A DNA stretch of 64,000 bases, taken from NCBI RefSeq assembly GCF_002412165.1, contig NZ_NXIA01000017.1:1-64000 (forward strand), read 5' to 3'. The stretch's first letter is position 1, and every line of letters begins with the position of its first letter. The DNA comes from Curtobacterium sp. 'Ferrero' (GTDB taxonomy: Bacteria > Actinomycetota > Actinomycetes > Actinomycetales > Microbacteriaceae). The position numbers and the translations under genes were made by a program. Positions 26,086 to 35,724 of the stretch are shown here, piece by piece. A model generated the notes under the pieces. That model made no database searches, was not told the origin of the DNA, and saw only the letters and a list, made by a program, of their open reading frames with translations.

Positions 26086-27153
26086 TCAGCGCGGAGCGGT
26101 CGTGCGGCGTGCGACCAGTCGGGGTTCGACCAGGATCTCGCGCGCCGGCGCCCCCGGATCGGCGATGCGCGCCAACAGCCGCTCGCCGGCCCCGCGACCG
26201 ATCTCCACGCTCCGGTCGTCGATGCTCGTCAGCCCCACGTAGCGGGTGGCGGCGACGGGGGTGTCGTCGTAGCCGATCACGGACACGTCCTCCGGCACCC
26301 GGAGCCCCCGCTCGGCGAGTGCGGACATCGCCCCGAGTGCCATGACGTCGTTCGCGGCGAACACGGCGGTGACGTCCGGGTGGGCGTCGAGGAGTGCTCC
26401 GAGCGCGCGCACACCGGTGTCCTCGGTCGGGTCGCCCGGCACCACCGAAGCGACCACGGTGGGCACGGCAGCGAGGCTGCCGGAACCGGCCGACCCGTCG
26501 ACGCGACCGGCCGCGACGGCGGCGATCCGTGCCTCCAGGCCGGTGCGCCGCTCGACGGACGCGGCCGAGCCCGCCCCGACGAAGCCGATGCGCGTGTGGC
26601 CGAGTCCGAGCAGGTGGTCGGCGGCGATCGCGCCGCCGGTGCGGTCGTCGTTCGCGACCGTGTCCGCGCGGGGCACGGTCGCGCGTCCGCCCGCGACGAC
26701 GAGCGGCATCGAGGCCGGGACCGCGACGTCGGCGTCGGGCTCGCCGGCGATGACGATGCCCTCCACCCGCATCGAGAGGAACCCCTCGACCGGCGATGCG
26801 TCGAGCCCGGTGTTCAGGAAGCGGTCTGCGACCACGAGCCGGTGCCCCTGCCCCTGCAGCGACTCGCGGAGGCCGGTGAGCAGGTCGACGAACCACTGGT
26901 TCCGGAAGTCGTCGAGCACGACGCCGACGGTGCGGGAGCGGGTGCCGGCGAGGGCGACGGCCGCGGTCGAGGGGCGGTAGTCGAGATCCTGGATGGCGGC
27001 GAGGACCGCGGCCCGGCGCTGCTCGCTGACGCGCGGCGACCGCTGGAGCACGAGCGACACGAGCGACTTCGACACACCGGCGCGAGCGGCCACGTCGTAG
27101 ATGGTCGCCGGCTTGGCGCCGGCGCCCGGCGTCCGGTCGCCCATGATCGGCAT
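26086..27153 (-). CDS. LacI-family transcriptional regulator
   Basis: The 355-residue protein has the LacI helix-turn-helix and hinge at the N-terminus (ATIYDVAARAGVSKSLVSLV, then RAAVLAAIQDLDYRP) and a periplasmic-binding-protein-like sensor domain (VGVVLDDFRNQWF, AADHLLGLGHTRIGFV, AVFAANDVMALGAM, ISVIGYDD-like VSVIGYDDTPVA). The inducer is probably a sugar or sugar acid. The ATG at 27153 follows AGGAGG closely; ATG at 27144 is possible. TAGGAT at about 27176-27181 is a likely -10. Its neighbour is a uronate-dehydrogenase-like gene, a plausible target. Confidence 0.88.
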   Translation of the reverse strand: MPIMGDRTPGAGAKPATIYDVAARAGVSKSLVSLVLQRSPRVSEQRRAAVLAAIQDLDYRPSTAAVALAGTRSRTVGVVLDDFRNQWFVDLLTGLRESLQGQGHRLVVADRFLNTGLDASPVEGFLSMRVEGIVIAGEPDADVAVPASMPLVVAGGRATVPRADTVANDDRTGGAIAADHLLGLGHTRIGFVGAGSAASVERRTGLEARIAAVAAGRVDGSAGSGSLAAVPTVVASVVPGDPTEDTGVRALGALLDAHPDVTAVFAANDVMALGAMSALAERGLRVPEDVSVIGYDDTPVAATRYVGLTSIDDRSVEIGRGAGERLLARIADPGAPAREILVEPRLVARRTTAPR

Positions 27154-27308
27154 CGACCTCCTGTGTCCCCGACGATCCTACCGGTGGCCGCCGACGGTGC
27201 CCGTCGGCCCGGTGGGTCGGACGGGAGGGCCGGCGGCTCGGACGGGACGGGGTGGCGGCTCGGACGGGAGGCCCGGCGCGGCTCCGCCAGCCGGCTCCGG
27301 TCGTGCGC

Positions 27309-28109
27309 TCAGTTCGTCCGGCGACCGAGCGGCAGGTCGGCCATCCCGCCGCCGAGGAACCGCATGTCCTCCTCCGGCAGGGCGTCGCGCTCGTCGGCGT
27401 CGAGCGCGTGGAGGGCGTCGTCGACCGGCCGGAAGTCGATCGCCTCGCCCGCGGTGAGGTCGGCGGGGGAGCCCGTGTTCCGGGACACCGCCCAGACCAC
27501 GTGGTGGCCCGGCTGCGTCAGCGCGACCGTCGCCGCGACGAGGCGTGCGAGGTCGTCGGGCGAGGTCCACATGAGCAGCGCCCGTCGGGACGTCGGGCGT
27601 TCGCCGAACGCCCCGATGCGGGCGGAGACGACCGACATGTCGAACCGGTCGGCGAACAGGCTGCCGAGGAGCTCCATCGCGGCCTTCGTCACCCCGTAGT
27701 AGGTGTCGGGTCGGGGGACTCGGTCGCCCGGGACGCTCGACGGCGCGTCATGCTCCGGCACTCGGCCGACGGCGTGGATCGAGCTCGCCAGCAGCACACG
27801 GTGCACGTCGTTCGCCGCGGCAGCCTCGAGCACCTCCTTCGTGCCGGTCAGGTTCGTGGCGACCAGCGCGTCCCAGGTGTCCTCGGTCGGGATGCCCGCG
27901 AGGTGCACGACGGTGTCGACGTTCGGCAGGGCGGCCTCGAGGACGGTGCGGTCGTCGACGCGCCCCGCGACGTACCGCTCGCGGTCCCCGACCGGCGGGT
28001 CCGGGGTGCGGTCGTCGAGCAGGACGAGGTCGTGTCCGGCCGCCAGCAGCCGGGGTCGCAGTGCGGTCCCGATCCGTCCGGCAGCCCCGGTGATCAGCAG
28101 CGTCGCCAT
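27309..28109 (-). CDS. NAD-dependent epimerase/dehydratase family protein (uronate dehydrogenase-like)
   Basis: The 266-residue extended SDR begins with the Rossmann motif TGAAGRIGTALRPRL, has DTVVHLAGIP, the catalytic Ser in LLASSIHAVG and the YxxxK in YYGVTKAAMEL. The length and the SSIHAVG and IGAFGERP segments resemble uronate dehydrogenases more than sugar-nucleotide epimerases. It would oxidise a uronic acid with NAD. A TACCGT hexamer lies 7 nt before the ATG, so the message is probably leaderless. The 155 bp before the LacI gene contain GC-rich short repeats of a GGCTCGGACGGGA type. Confidence 0.75.
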   Translation of the reverse strand: MATLLITGAAGRIGTALRPRLLAAGHDLVLLDDRTPDPPVGDRERYVAGRVDDRTVLEAALPNVDTVVHLAGIPTEDTWDALVATNLTGTKEVLEAAAANDVHRVLLASSIHAVGRVPEHDAPSSVPGDRVPRPDTYYGVTKAAMELLGSLFADRFDMSVVSARIGAFGERPTSRRALLMWTSPDDLARLVAATVALTQPGHHVVWAVSRNTGSPADLTAGEAIDFRPVDDALHALDADERDALPEEDMRFLGGGMADLPLGRRTN

Positions 28110-28220
28110 GCGCGTGACGGTACGCGGGGGTGGGTGTGCGGCGGCGCGGTGTGACGCGCGCGGGCGTGCGGCGGGGTGGGCGCGCGGGGGCGGGCGGGAG
28201 CCGTGCGGCGCCCGCTCCCG

Positions 28221-30455
28221 CTACCCGATCAGGCTCGGGCGCAGGTCCCGCAGCGTCCGGCTCCGGGTCTGCCGCGCGGTGACGAGGTACGACACGAGCA
28301 GGGCGCCGAGCAGCCAGCACAGCAGCACACCGGCGTCCGACCACGCCGTCGCCGCTGACCCGCCGTACATCGTCTGCCGGATCGCGTCGACGGAGTAGGT
28401 CATCGGCAGGGCGAAGTGCAGCGCGGCCAACGGCCCCGGCAGCGTCTGCCACGGGAAGGTTCCGCCGGCGGTGACGAGCTGGACGAGCATGAGCACCAGG
28501 CCGAGGAACTGTCCCACCGACCCGAGCAGCACGTTGAGCGCCATGATGATCGCCGCGAACGTCGCCGACGCGAGCACCATGACCCCGATGGTCGGGCCGG
28601 CCTGCACGACGTTCAGGTCGAGGGCGAACCGGACGATGAGGAACAGCGCCACCATCTGCACGACCCCGAGCAGCACGGGCGTGAGCCAGCCGCCGAGCAC
28701 GACGCGGAGCGGCTTCCGGACCGCGGTGATCGCGCGCTTCGAGATCGGCTTGAGGATGAGGAACAGCGCGTACATGCCGATCCACGCCGCGAGCGAGATG
28801 AAGAACGGGGCGAGGCCGGCGCCGTAGTTGCCCGCCGACGCCACGTTGTCGTCCTCGACCTGCACGGGGTCCGAGATCACGGACGCCTGGTCCTCGCGCG
28901 AGGAGGCGGTGGACGCCGGGATCTTCGTGCGGCCCTGGTCGAGCTTGTCCGCCAGTTCCGTCGACCCGCTCTCGAGCTTCGTCAGACCGGACGCGAGGGA
29001 CTTCGCACCGTCGTCGGCAGAGGCAGCACCGGTCGCGAGCTGGGACGCGCCGTTCGACAGGGTCGGGGCGGCCGCCGCGAGCTTGGACGTCCCCGCCGCG
29101 ACCTGTGACGCTCCGTCGGACAGCGTGGACGCGCCGTCCGCAGCCGAGGCGATGCCCGACGACAGCTCCGGAGCCTTCGCCGCGAGCGTCGACGTCCCCG
29201 CCGCGAGTGCGTCCGACCCGTCGGACGCCTGCTGGATCCCCGAGGTCAGGGCCGGGGCCTTCGCCGCGAGGTCGGCTGCGCCGGCGGCGAGCTTCGCGGA
29301 GCCGGAAGCGATGCCCTGGACCCCGCTGGACACGGTCGAGGCGTTCGTCCCCAGCGTCGTCGTGCTCGTCTGCAGCGCGTCGAGCGAGGCGAGGAGTCGG
29401 GTCTTCTGTTCCGCGGTCAGGACGGTGGAGGTCGCCACGACCGGCTTCAGCGACGACACGAGCTGCGGGGACTGCTCGGCGAGCTGCTCGACACCCTCGA
29501 AGAACGGCGTCGACGCGTCGGCGAGTTCCCCGCTCTTCGACGCGAGCGTGCCCGCGCCCTCCGACAGGGCCGCCGTGCCGGACGGCAGGGCGGCACTCGC
29601 GTCCCGGAGCTGGTGCAGCCCGCTCTGCAGCTGCTGCGCGCCCGTGTTGAGCTGCTGCGTCTGCGACGGCAGCGCGGCCGTCTGCTGCTGGGCGTCCGAC
29701 AGACCGGACGCCAGCTTCGACGCCCCCGCCGCGACCTGCTGTGCGCCGCTGTCGAGCTGCTGCGTCTGCGACGGCAGGTCCGCCGTGCCGGCGGCGAGCT
29801 CCGAAGCCCCCGACGAGAGCTGCCCCGTGCCGTCCGCGAGCCGGTCGGCCCCGTCCCTCGCGCTCGTCGCTCCGGACGCGAGCTGCCCCGCACCGTCGAC
29901 GGCGTCGCCGAGGCTGTCGCGCACGTCGGCGAGCCCGACGAGCAACGTCTTCGCCGCCTGTTTGCCGACCCGCTCGGCCACGGCGGTCCGCATGGTCTTG
30001 CCGGCCTGTTCGGCGATGGTCGACGCGAGGTACGAGTTCGTGTCGGCGGTCGTCAGCGTGAGCTTCGCCCGCTCGGGGTCGTCGGTCTGCGCCGAGACGA
30101 GCGCTGCCGAGAAGTCGTGGGGGATCGTCACCACGAAGTCGTAGGTGCCGTTCCGGACGCCGGAGCGCGCGTCGGCTGCGGTGGTCTCGGTCCACCGGAA
30201 GTCGCCGCCGTCGATCGCCTCCTTCGCGACGTCCTTGCCGTAGTCGACCCGGTCGCCGTCGAGCGTCGCGCCGGCGTCCTGGTCGACGATCGCGGCGGGC
30301 ACCTGGTCGAGGTTGGCGTACGGGTCGCGGTTGGCCCAGAGGTAGGCGCCGCCGTACAGGAGCGGGACGCACATCAGGGCGATGAACGCCAGACGGGCGA
30401 GGGGCGTGGCGGTGAGGCGCGCGAGTTCCGCGCGGACGAGCGAGGTGGTGGTCAC
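28221..30455 (-). CDS. YhgE/Pip-family ABC-2-type membrane protein
   Basis: The 744-residue protein has one N-terminal helix (LARLAFIALMCVPLLYGG), a YhgE/Pip extracellular domain (around AIVDQDAGATLDGDRVDYG), a long heptad-like region of Ser/Ala/Gly repeats (about residues 190-500, with recurring LASG, GTAxL and AAGASKL units) and five C-terminal helices of ABC-2 permease type. Relatives include phage-infection protein Pip and the ESX-linked YueB. The GTG start is 1 bp after the stop of the ATPase-like gene, so the pair is one operon. A likely terminator hairpin follows. Confidence 0.85.
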   Translation of the reverse strand: MTTTSLVRAELARLTATPLARLAFIALMCVPLLYGGAYLWANRDPYANLDQVPAAIVDQDAGATLDGDRVDYGKDVAKEAIDGGDFRWTETTAADARSGVRNGTYDFVVTIPHDFSAALVSAQTDDPERAKLTLTTADTNSYLASTIAEQAGKTMRTAVAERVGKQAAKTLLVGLADVRDSLGDAVDGAGQLASGATSARDGADRLADGTGQLSSGASELAAGTADLPSQTQQLDSGAQQVAAGASKLASGLSDAQQQTAALPSQTQQLNTGAQQLQSGLHQLRDASAALPSGTAALSEGAGTLASKSGELADASTPFFEGVEQLAEQSPQLVSSLKPVVATSTVLTAEQKTRLLASLDALQTSTTTLGTNASTVSSGVQGIASGSAKLAAGAADLAAKAPALTSGIQQASDGSDALAAGTSTLAAKAPELSSGIASAADGASTLSDGASQVAAGTSKLAAAAPTLSNGASQLATGAASADDGAKSLASGLTKLESGSTELADKLDQGRTKIPASTASSREDQASVISDPVQVEDDNVASAGNYGAGLAPFFISLAAWIGMYALFLILKPISKRAITAVRKPLRVVLGGWLTPVLLGVVQMVALFLIVRFALDLNVVQAGPTIGVMVLASATFAAIIMALNVLLGSVGQFLGLVLMLVQLVTAGGTFPWQTLPGPLAALHFALPMTYSVDAIRQTMYGGSAATAWSDAGVLLCWLLGALLVSYLVTARQTRSRTLRDLRPSLIG

Positions 30456-30456
30456 G

Positions 30457-31179
30457 TCAGGACGCTTCCTGGAGGCGCGGGTCGTCTCCGTCGATCGCGG
30501 TTGCGGTGGAGGGGGCGGTCGCGTCGTCGGGGCCGTCGGTGGTGGTGGTCGTGGGCGCCTCGGCGGGCGCGGGGATGGTGTCGAGGAGGGTCGCGGCGGT
30601 CTGCGCGGCCGCCTTCGACGTGACGAGCAGGACGGTCACGCCGCGGACCGCGAGGTCACGCACCACGGCGAACCAGTCCTCGACCGCGCCGCCGTGCCGC
30701 TCCGGGGACGTGATCACGAGACCCGTGACGCCCTCGCGGAGCAGCGCGAGCTCGGCGAGCAGGCGGACCCGGACCTCGGTGGGGACCCGCTGCACGTGCG
30801 TGTCCGCGTAGTGGATGGTGCCGAGCGACTCGAGGACCGTGTCGACGTGGTCGCGGGAGGGGCGACGGCCGGCGTAGGCGAGCTCCTCGCGGACGATCCG
30901 TCGGACGGTCATCACCGGGAACGGCTCGGCGACGCCGGGGGTGTCCACCAGGGCGAACGCGCGGCGCACCGCTGCCGGGTCCTCGTGTCCGTCGACGTGC
31001 ACGCGACCGCGGTCGGGACGCATCCGGCCGCCGGCGACGAGCGAGGCGAGCACGGGTGCCTGCTCGGTCTCGACGGCGACGACGCCCGGTCGGCCGGGGC
31101 CGGCGACCGCGGACACGGTCGGCAGTGCCGCACCCGGTTCGTCGCCGATGCCGACGTGGTCGAGCTCGAGGGTGGTCAT
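30457..31179 (-). CDS. Degenerate ABC-ATPase-like partner of YhgE/Pip
   Basis: The 240-residue protein has the outline of an ABC ATPase but lacks its catalytic motifs. Where Walker A should be it reads AGPGRPGVVAVETEQAPVL, with no GKS/T. The LSGGQ region reads QRVPTEVRVRLLAELALL, and Walker B reads VTGLVITSPERHGG. It is therefore probably not an ATPase. The C-terminal 40 residues are Thr/Ala/Asp-rich. The ATG overlaps the TetR stop (ATGA) and follows GAGGAG. It likely acts with, or regulates, the YhgE/Pip protein. Confidence 0.6.
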   Translation of the reverse strand: MTTLELDHVGIGDEPGAALPTVSAVAGPGRPGVVAVETEQAPVLASLVAGGRMRPDRGRVHVDGHEDPAAVRRAFALVDTPGVAEPFPVMTVRRIVREELAYAGRRPSRDHVDTVLESLGTIHYADTHVQRVPTEVRVRLLAELALLREGVTGLVITSPERHGGAVEDWFAVVRDLAVRGVTVLLVTSKAAAQTAATLLDTIPAPAEAPTTTTTDGPDDATAPSTATAIDGDDPRLQEAS

Positions 31180-31841
31180 GCGCGGTGCTCCTCGGGGACG
31201 CCGGCGCTCGCCGGGCTCGGTTCGGACAGCAGTGCGGTGCGCCAGTCGATCCCGGCGATGCCGAGCGCGGAGAGCACGACCATGCGGCGGCCGTCCTCGT
31301 CGCTCGTGCCGGAACGGACCGCCTCGTCGAGGACCACGATGCAGGCGCCCTCCACCAGCCGCCCGAGGGTGCCGGCGTCGACGTCGCCGCGCATGCTGCC
31401 GTCGGCGATCCCGAGCGCGCACGCCTCGCGCACCTGGGCACGGAGCGGCGCGAACACCGCGGCGACCGACTCGCTGAACGGGCTGCGGACCGCGACCCTG
31501 GCCATCGACCGGACGTGCGAGACCTCGCTCCAGAGCGCCACCGCGATCGCCGCGATGCGTGCGGCGGGCGGCAGGTCGGCCAGGTCGTGCGCGGCGGGCA
31601 TCGTGGCCGCGACCCGGGCGGCACCGGCGGTGACGACCTCGCGCACCAGGTCGTCCCGCGACGGGAAGTGTCCGTAGACCGCACGGCGGGAGAGCCCGGC
31701 GGCGGCGGCGATGGTCTCGAGCCCGGCGTCCGGGTCCCGCTGGAGTTCCCGGCGCGCGGCGTCGAGCAGGGCTGCGCGGTTCTCGGTGGCGTCGCGGCGG
31801 AGCGCGCGCTGCGGGTGGTCGGTGGCGGTCACGCGCACCAT
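31176..31841 (-). CDS. TetR-family regulator of the YhgE/Pip operon
   Basis: The 221-residue protein has a TetR helix-turn-helix (ENRAALLDAARRELQRDP then IAAAAGLSRRAVYGHFPSRDD) and a helical C-terminal domain. Its frame extends upstream, but ATG at 31841 is preferred because a large inverted repeat occupies the region just 5' of it. Translation is coupled to the ATPase-like gene through ATGA. It is very probably an autorepressor that controls the three-gene operon; ligand unknown. Confidence 0.85.
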   Translation of the reverse strand: MVRVTATDHPQRALRRDATENRAALLDAARRELQRDPDAGLETIAAAAGLSRRAVYGHFPSRDDLVREVVTAGAARVAATMPAAHDLADLPPAARIAAIAVALWSEVSHVRSMARVAVRSPFSESVAAVFAPLRAQVREACALGIADGSMRGDVDAGTLGRLVEGACIVVLDEAVRSGTSDEDGRRMVVLSALGIAGIDWRTALLSEPSPASAGVPEEHRA

Positions 31842-31846
31842 CGTAA

Positions 31847-31872
31847 TAACGTGCACACCACTGTGCAAGTTA
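31847..31872. promoter_or_regulatory. TetR operator: large inverted repeat
   Basis: TAACGTGCAC and GTGCAAGTTA form an almost perfect 10-bp inverted repeat around six bases, immediately upstream of the TetR start and in an AT-rich segment. It is the expected binding site for the TetR protein and could also affect the divergent subtilase gene 112 bp away. Confidence 0.65.
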
Positions 31873-31983
31873 TGGTTCGCAATACCCGTGAACGGGGGTG
31901 TCCCCCGAAGAGCGGACTAGGCGACCTTGGAGATCGCACATAACTTCACAGGAATCCCATCACAACCACGGACGGAGCCAGGA

Positions 31984-34900
31984 GTGCGCCCTCAGAACCG
32001 TGCAACACCGCCGAACCCCTCGCGGGACGGCACCCCGAGACCGCACCGCCTCGCGCGCGTGCTCACCGCAGGCCTCGCCGCCGCGGCGATCGCGTGCGGC
32101 GGACTCGCCGTCGGCGGCGCAGCGAACGCGGCACCCGTCACCGGCACGTCGATCCCGGGGCTCAAGCTGGCGCAGCCCCTGCGTGACGCGAAGCCCACCA
32201 CGACGGTGTCGGCGTTCGTGCGGACCACCGGCGCGGGCGCGCTCGAGGTCGACGCGAAGGCCAAGGGCGGCGACCTGGCCCGCTCGAAGGCCCCGTCCGC
32301 CCAGGCTCGGCAGCGGGTGCAGGCGATCCGGTCCACCACCGCGGCCGTCCGGGCAGCGGTCAAGCGCGCCGACTCCCGTTCCACGGAGCTGTACGCGACC
32401 GAGTACACCGTGCCCGGTGTCGCGGTCGTCGCCGACGTCGCCGCGCTGCAGGAGATCGCGAAGCGCTCGGACGTCGAGAGCATCATCCCGCTCACGCCGA
32501 AGAAGATCGCCGACCCGACCGTCAACGCCGACGCGTCGGCCGCGCCCTCCGGCGTGGACCCGAGCGCCGCGAAGGCCGGAGCCGACGGCGTCGCCCCGAA
32601 GAACGCCGCGAGCGACGTCTACACCCGAGCGCTCAACGCCTGGACGCAGACCGGCCACACCGGCAAGGGCGTCAACGTCGCGGTCCTCGACACCGGACTC
32701 GACTACACGCAGGCCGACTTCGGCGGTCCGGGCACCGCGGCCGCCTACCAGGCCGCGCTCGCGTCGACGGCCGCTCCAGCCGCGGGCTCGTACGACCCGC
32801 AGAAGTTCCTCGGCGGCTACGACTTCGCCGGTCCGACGTACAACGCGGACCCGTCGAGCGACGCCTACCAGCCGGTCCCCGCGCCGGACGACAACCCCAT
32901 CGACGGCAAGGGCGGCGACCACGGCACGCACGTGTCCGGCACGGTCGCGGGCTACGGCCTGACCGCGGACAAGCAGACCTTCCGCGGCGACTACACCAAG
33001 CTCACGACGCAGCAGGTGCAGGACATGTGGGTCGGCCCGGGCACCGCGCCCCAGGCCGGACTCTACGCGCTCAAGGTGTTCGGCGACGGGGGCGGCTCGA
33101 CCGACCTGACCGGTGCCGCGCTCGACTGGGTCGGCAAGGCGCTCACCGAGGGCAAGGACATCAACGTCCTGAACCTGTCGCTCGGCTCCGACTACGGTGC
33201 GTCGGACGACCCCGACAACGCCAAGATCGACGCGCTCACCGCCCGTGGCGTCCTGCCCGTCATCGCCTCCGGCAACGCCGACGACTTCACCGACATCGGT
33301 GGCTCGCCGGGCAACGCCGAGGGTGCGCTGACCGTGGCCGCGAGCGCCACCGGCCAGTCGCTGTACGACGGCGTCCAGGCGACCGCGCCGAGCTCGGTCG
33401 CGAAGACCTGGCGTGCGCAGTACTCGCAGGACTTCACGGGCACGCTGCCCGTCGAGGGCGACGTCGCCGTGCCGACCACGGACGTCGACGGCTGCACGCC
33501 GTTCACGGGTGCGGACGCCGCGGCGATCAAGGGCAAGGTCGCGTGGCTGAAGTGGACCGACGGCGCACTCGAGTGCGGCTCGAAGACCCGCTTCGACAAC
33601 GTGCAGGCAGCCGGCGGTGTCGGCGTGCTGCTCGCCGGCACGCTCAACACCTTCAGCTCCGGCATCGCCGGCAACGCGACCATCCCGGGAGCCGAGCTGA
33701 CCGAGGACAGCGTCACGGGCCTCCAGGCCGCCGCGAAGGCGGGGACCCTGCACGTGCGCTTCGCGGACGAACTCAAGGGCTTCCAGCTGGCCACCGACCC
33801 GGAGGCCGTGAACACGCTCGCGTCGTTCACCAGCCGGGGCGTGCACGGCTCGTTCGGTGACGTCGTCAAGCCGGACATCGCCGGCCCGGGCGTCAACGTC
33901 ATCTCGGCCGCCAACGGCACCGGCGACGGACGCATGTCGATGAGCGGCACCTCGATGGCCACCCCGGACGTGGCGGGCATCGCGGCGCTCACCTTCGAGT
34001 CGCACCCGACCTGGTCGGCGCCCGACGTCAAGGCAGCGCTCATGAACACCGCGACGCACGACGTCAAGCAGGGTGGCACCACCGCGACCCTGCTCCGCCA
34101 GGGCACCGGCCGCGTCGACGCGCTCCAGGCGGTGAACGCCGACACCACGGTGCGCAGCGTCGAGAACGGGCAGCTCGTGACGGCCTCGTTCGGCGTCGTC
34201 GAGGTGTCCGGCAGGACCACCGAGAAGCGCTCGCTCCTGATCAAGAACACGGACTCCGTCGCGCACACCTACGACGTGGCCTACCAGCCGCAGGTGTCGC
34301 AGCCGGGCGTCACGCTCTCGCTCAGCACGAAGCGGCTCACCGTCGCGGCGAACCGGAGCGCCATCGTCGGCCTGACCTTCCAGGTCACCGACCCGACGAA
34401 GCTCCGCCGCGTGATCGACCCCACCCAGGAATCCGTCCAGCAGGGTTACCAGCGTGAGTTCGTCGCCGCCGCCAGCGGTGTCGTCACCTTCACGCCGACC
34501 GACAAGAGCCTGGACCCGCTCCGCGTCGGCGCCTACGTGGCTCCGAAGCCGGTCAGCTCCGTCAAGGGCAACAAGGTCGTCTCCACGAAGGGCCGCACGG
34601 CCGACCTCAAGCTGGTCGGACGCACGCTCGACCAGGGCGGGCTGACCACCGGCTACCACGCCGCGGTCGCGCCCTTCGTGCTCGGCGGCACCGACGGGGC
34701 CGAGCAGTTCCCCGCCGGTTCGGCGGAGCAGTCGCTGCGGGCCGCGGACCTCCGCGCCTGGGGCGTCAGCTACGACAAGGCTTCCGACACGCTCGCGTTC
34801 GGTGTGCAGACGAACGGTCCGGACGCCAACCCCGGTGCCGTGACCAACGTCGAGGTGTACATCGACGTGAACGGCGACGGCAAGGACGACTACGTGGTCT

Positions 34901-35649
34901 ACGACGCGAAGTCCTCCGCGGTGGACGCCACGTTCGCGACCACGGTCAACCTGAACCCCGCGAAGGGCAAGGACCCCGTCGTCGACGCCTACCCGCTGAA
35001 CGGCGGGGCGCCCGGTCAGGACGTCAACACGTTCGACAGCGCCGTCAAGGTGCTGCCGGTCACGGCGTCGGCCATCGGTGCGGCAGGCAAGACGATCAGC
35101 TACCGGGTCGTCACGGAGTCGGTGTACGCACCGGGGGCCGCCACCACGGGCTCCTCGGTCGTCGACCAGACCTCCACGGTGCGGTTCAACCTCGCCAAGC
35201 CGCAGCTGACCTTCGCGCAGGGCGGCCAGGGCGGCGTGCTGTTCGCCGACCAGGGCTCGCTCCAGGTCACCCGCGGCACCGGCGTGGCGAGCGCCCGCGC
35301 CCTGCTGCTCCACCTCGACAACGCGGTGGGCAGCCAGGCGCAGAGCGTCACGGCCGCGATCGCCCCGCCGCACCTGTCGCTGGTCAAGGGCAGCGGCGTC
35401 TCCATCAGCGGCAAGGCCAAGGTCGGGCAGAAGCTCAAGGCGAACCACGGCAAGTGGAACGGCACGGGCGTGACCTACCGCTACCAGTGGTACCGCGACG
35501 GCCGCGCGATCCCGAAGGCGACGGGCTCCTCGTACAAGCTCGGCACCTCGGACCGCGGCGGGCGCCTGACCGTGAAGGTCGTCGCGAGCGCCAAGGGCTA
35601 CCAGGACGGTTCGGCGACCTCGAAGCCGACCGCGAAGGTCGCCCGCTAG
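31984..35649 (+). CDS. Large secreted subtilisin-like (S8) serine protease
   Basis: The 1,221-residue protein has a signal peptide (core VLTAGLAAAAIACGGLAVGG, then AANAA), an I9-like propeptide (about residues 60-170), and an S8 catalytic domain with D236 (VLDTGLDYT), H313 (GDHGTHVSG) and S657 (SGTSMATPD). The oxyanion Asn is in VIASGNADDF. A PA domain is inserted between His and Ser (about 490-590). Fibronectin-like C-terminal regions end in an Ig-like fold (YRYQWYRDGRAIPKA). I chose GTG at 31984 because GGAG lies 6 nt upstream. It should degrade extracellular proteins. Confidence 0.9.
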   Translation: MRPQNRATPPNPSRDGTPRPHRLARVLTAGLAAAAIACGGLAVGGAANAAPVTGTSIPGLKLAQPLRDAKPTTTVSAFVRTTGAGALEVDAKAKGGDLARSKAPSAQARQRVQAIRSTTAAVRAAVKRADSRSTELYATEYTVPGVAVVADVAALQEIAKRSDVESIIPLTPKKIADPTVNADASAAPSGVDPSAAKAGADGVAPKNAASDVYTRALNAWTQTGHTGKGVNVAVLDTGLDYTQADFGGPGTAAAYQAALASTAAPAAGSYDPQKFLGGYDFAGPTYNADPSSDAYQPVPAPDDNPIDGKGGDHGTHVSGTVAGYGLTADKQTFRGDYTKLTTQQVQDMWVGPGTAPQAGLYALKVFGDGGGSTDLTGAALDWVGKALTEGKDINVLNLSLGSDYGASDDPDNAKIDALTARGVLPVIASGNADDFTDIGGSPGNAEGALTVAASATGQSLYDGVQATAPSSVAKTWRAQYSQDFTGTLPVEGDVAVPTTDVDGCTPFTGADAAAIKGKVAWLKWTDGALECGSKTRFDNVQAAGGVGVLLAGTLNTFSSGIAGNATIPGAELTEDSVTGLQAAAKAGTLHVRFADELKGFQLATDPEAVNTLASFTSRGVHGSFGDVVKPDIAGPGVNVISAANGTGDGRMSMSGTSMATPDVAGIAALTFESHPTWSAPDVKAALMNTATHDVKQGGTTATLLRQGTGRVDALQAVNADTTVRSVENGQLVTASFGVVEVSGRTTEKRSLLIKNTDSVAHTYDVAYQPQVSQPGVTLSLSTKRLTVAANRSAIVGLTFQVTDPTKLRRVIDPTQESVQQGYQREFVAAASGVVTFTPTDKSLDPLRVGAYVAPKPVSSVKGNKVVSTKGRTADLKLVGRTLDQGGLTTGYHAAVAPFVLGGTDGAEQFPAGSAEQSLRAADLRAWGVSYDKASDTLAFGVQTNGPDANPGAVTNVEVYIDVNGDGKDDYVVYDAKSSAVDATFATTVNLNPAKGKDPVVDAYPLNGGAPGQDVNTFDSAVKVLPVTASAIGAAGKTISYRVVTESVYAPGAATTGSSVVDQTSTVRFNLAKPQLTFAQGGQGGVLFADQGSLQVTRGTGVASARALLLHLDNAVGSQAQSVTAAIAPPHLSLVKGSGVSISGKAKVGQKLKANHGKWNGTGVTYRYQWYRDGRAIPKATGSSYKLGTSDRGGRLTVKVVASAKGYQDGSATSKPTAKVAR

Positions 35650-35685
35650 CTCGACGGGTCGCCCGGAGTGCGCCGATGGGACAGG

Positions 35686-35700
35686 TAGTTAGACAAACTA
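35686..35700. promoter_or_regulatory. Inverted repeat before small gene
   Basis: TAGTTAGACAAACTA has TAGTT/AACTA arms around five bases, in a short AT-rich patch 25 bp before the start of a 56-codon gene. It resembles a MarR-type operator; a second partial symmetry (CAAACTAGTTG) overlaps it. Confidence 0.45.
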
Positions 35701-35724
35701 GTTGTTTCGTGGAAAGGTGATCGC

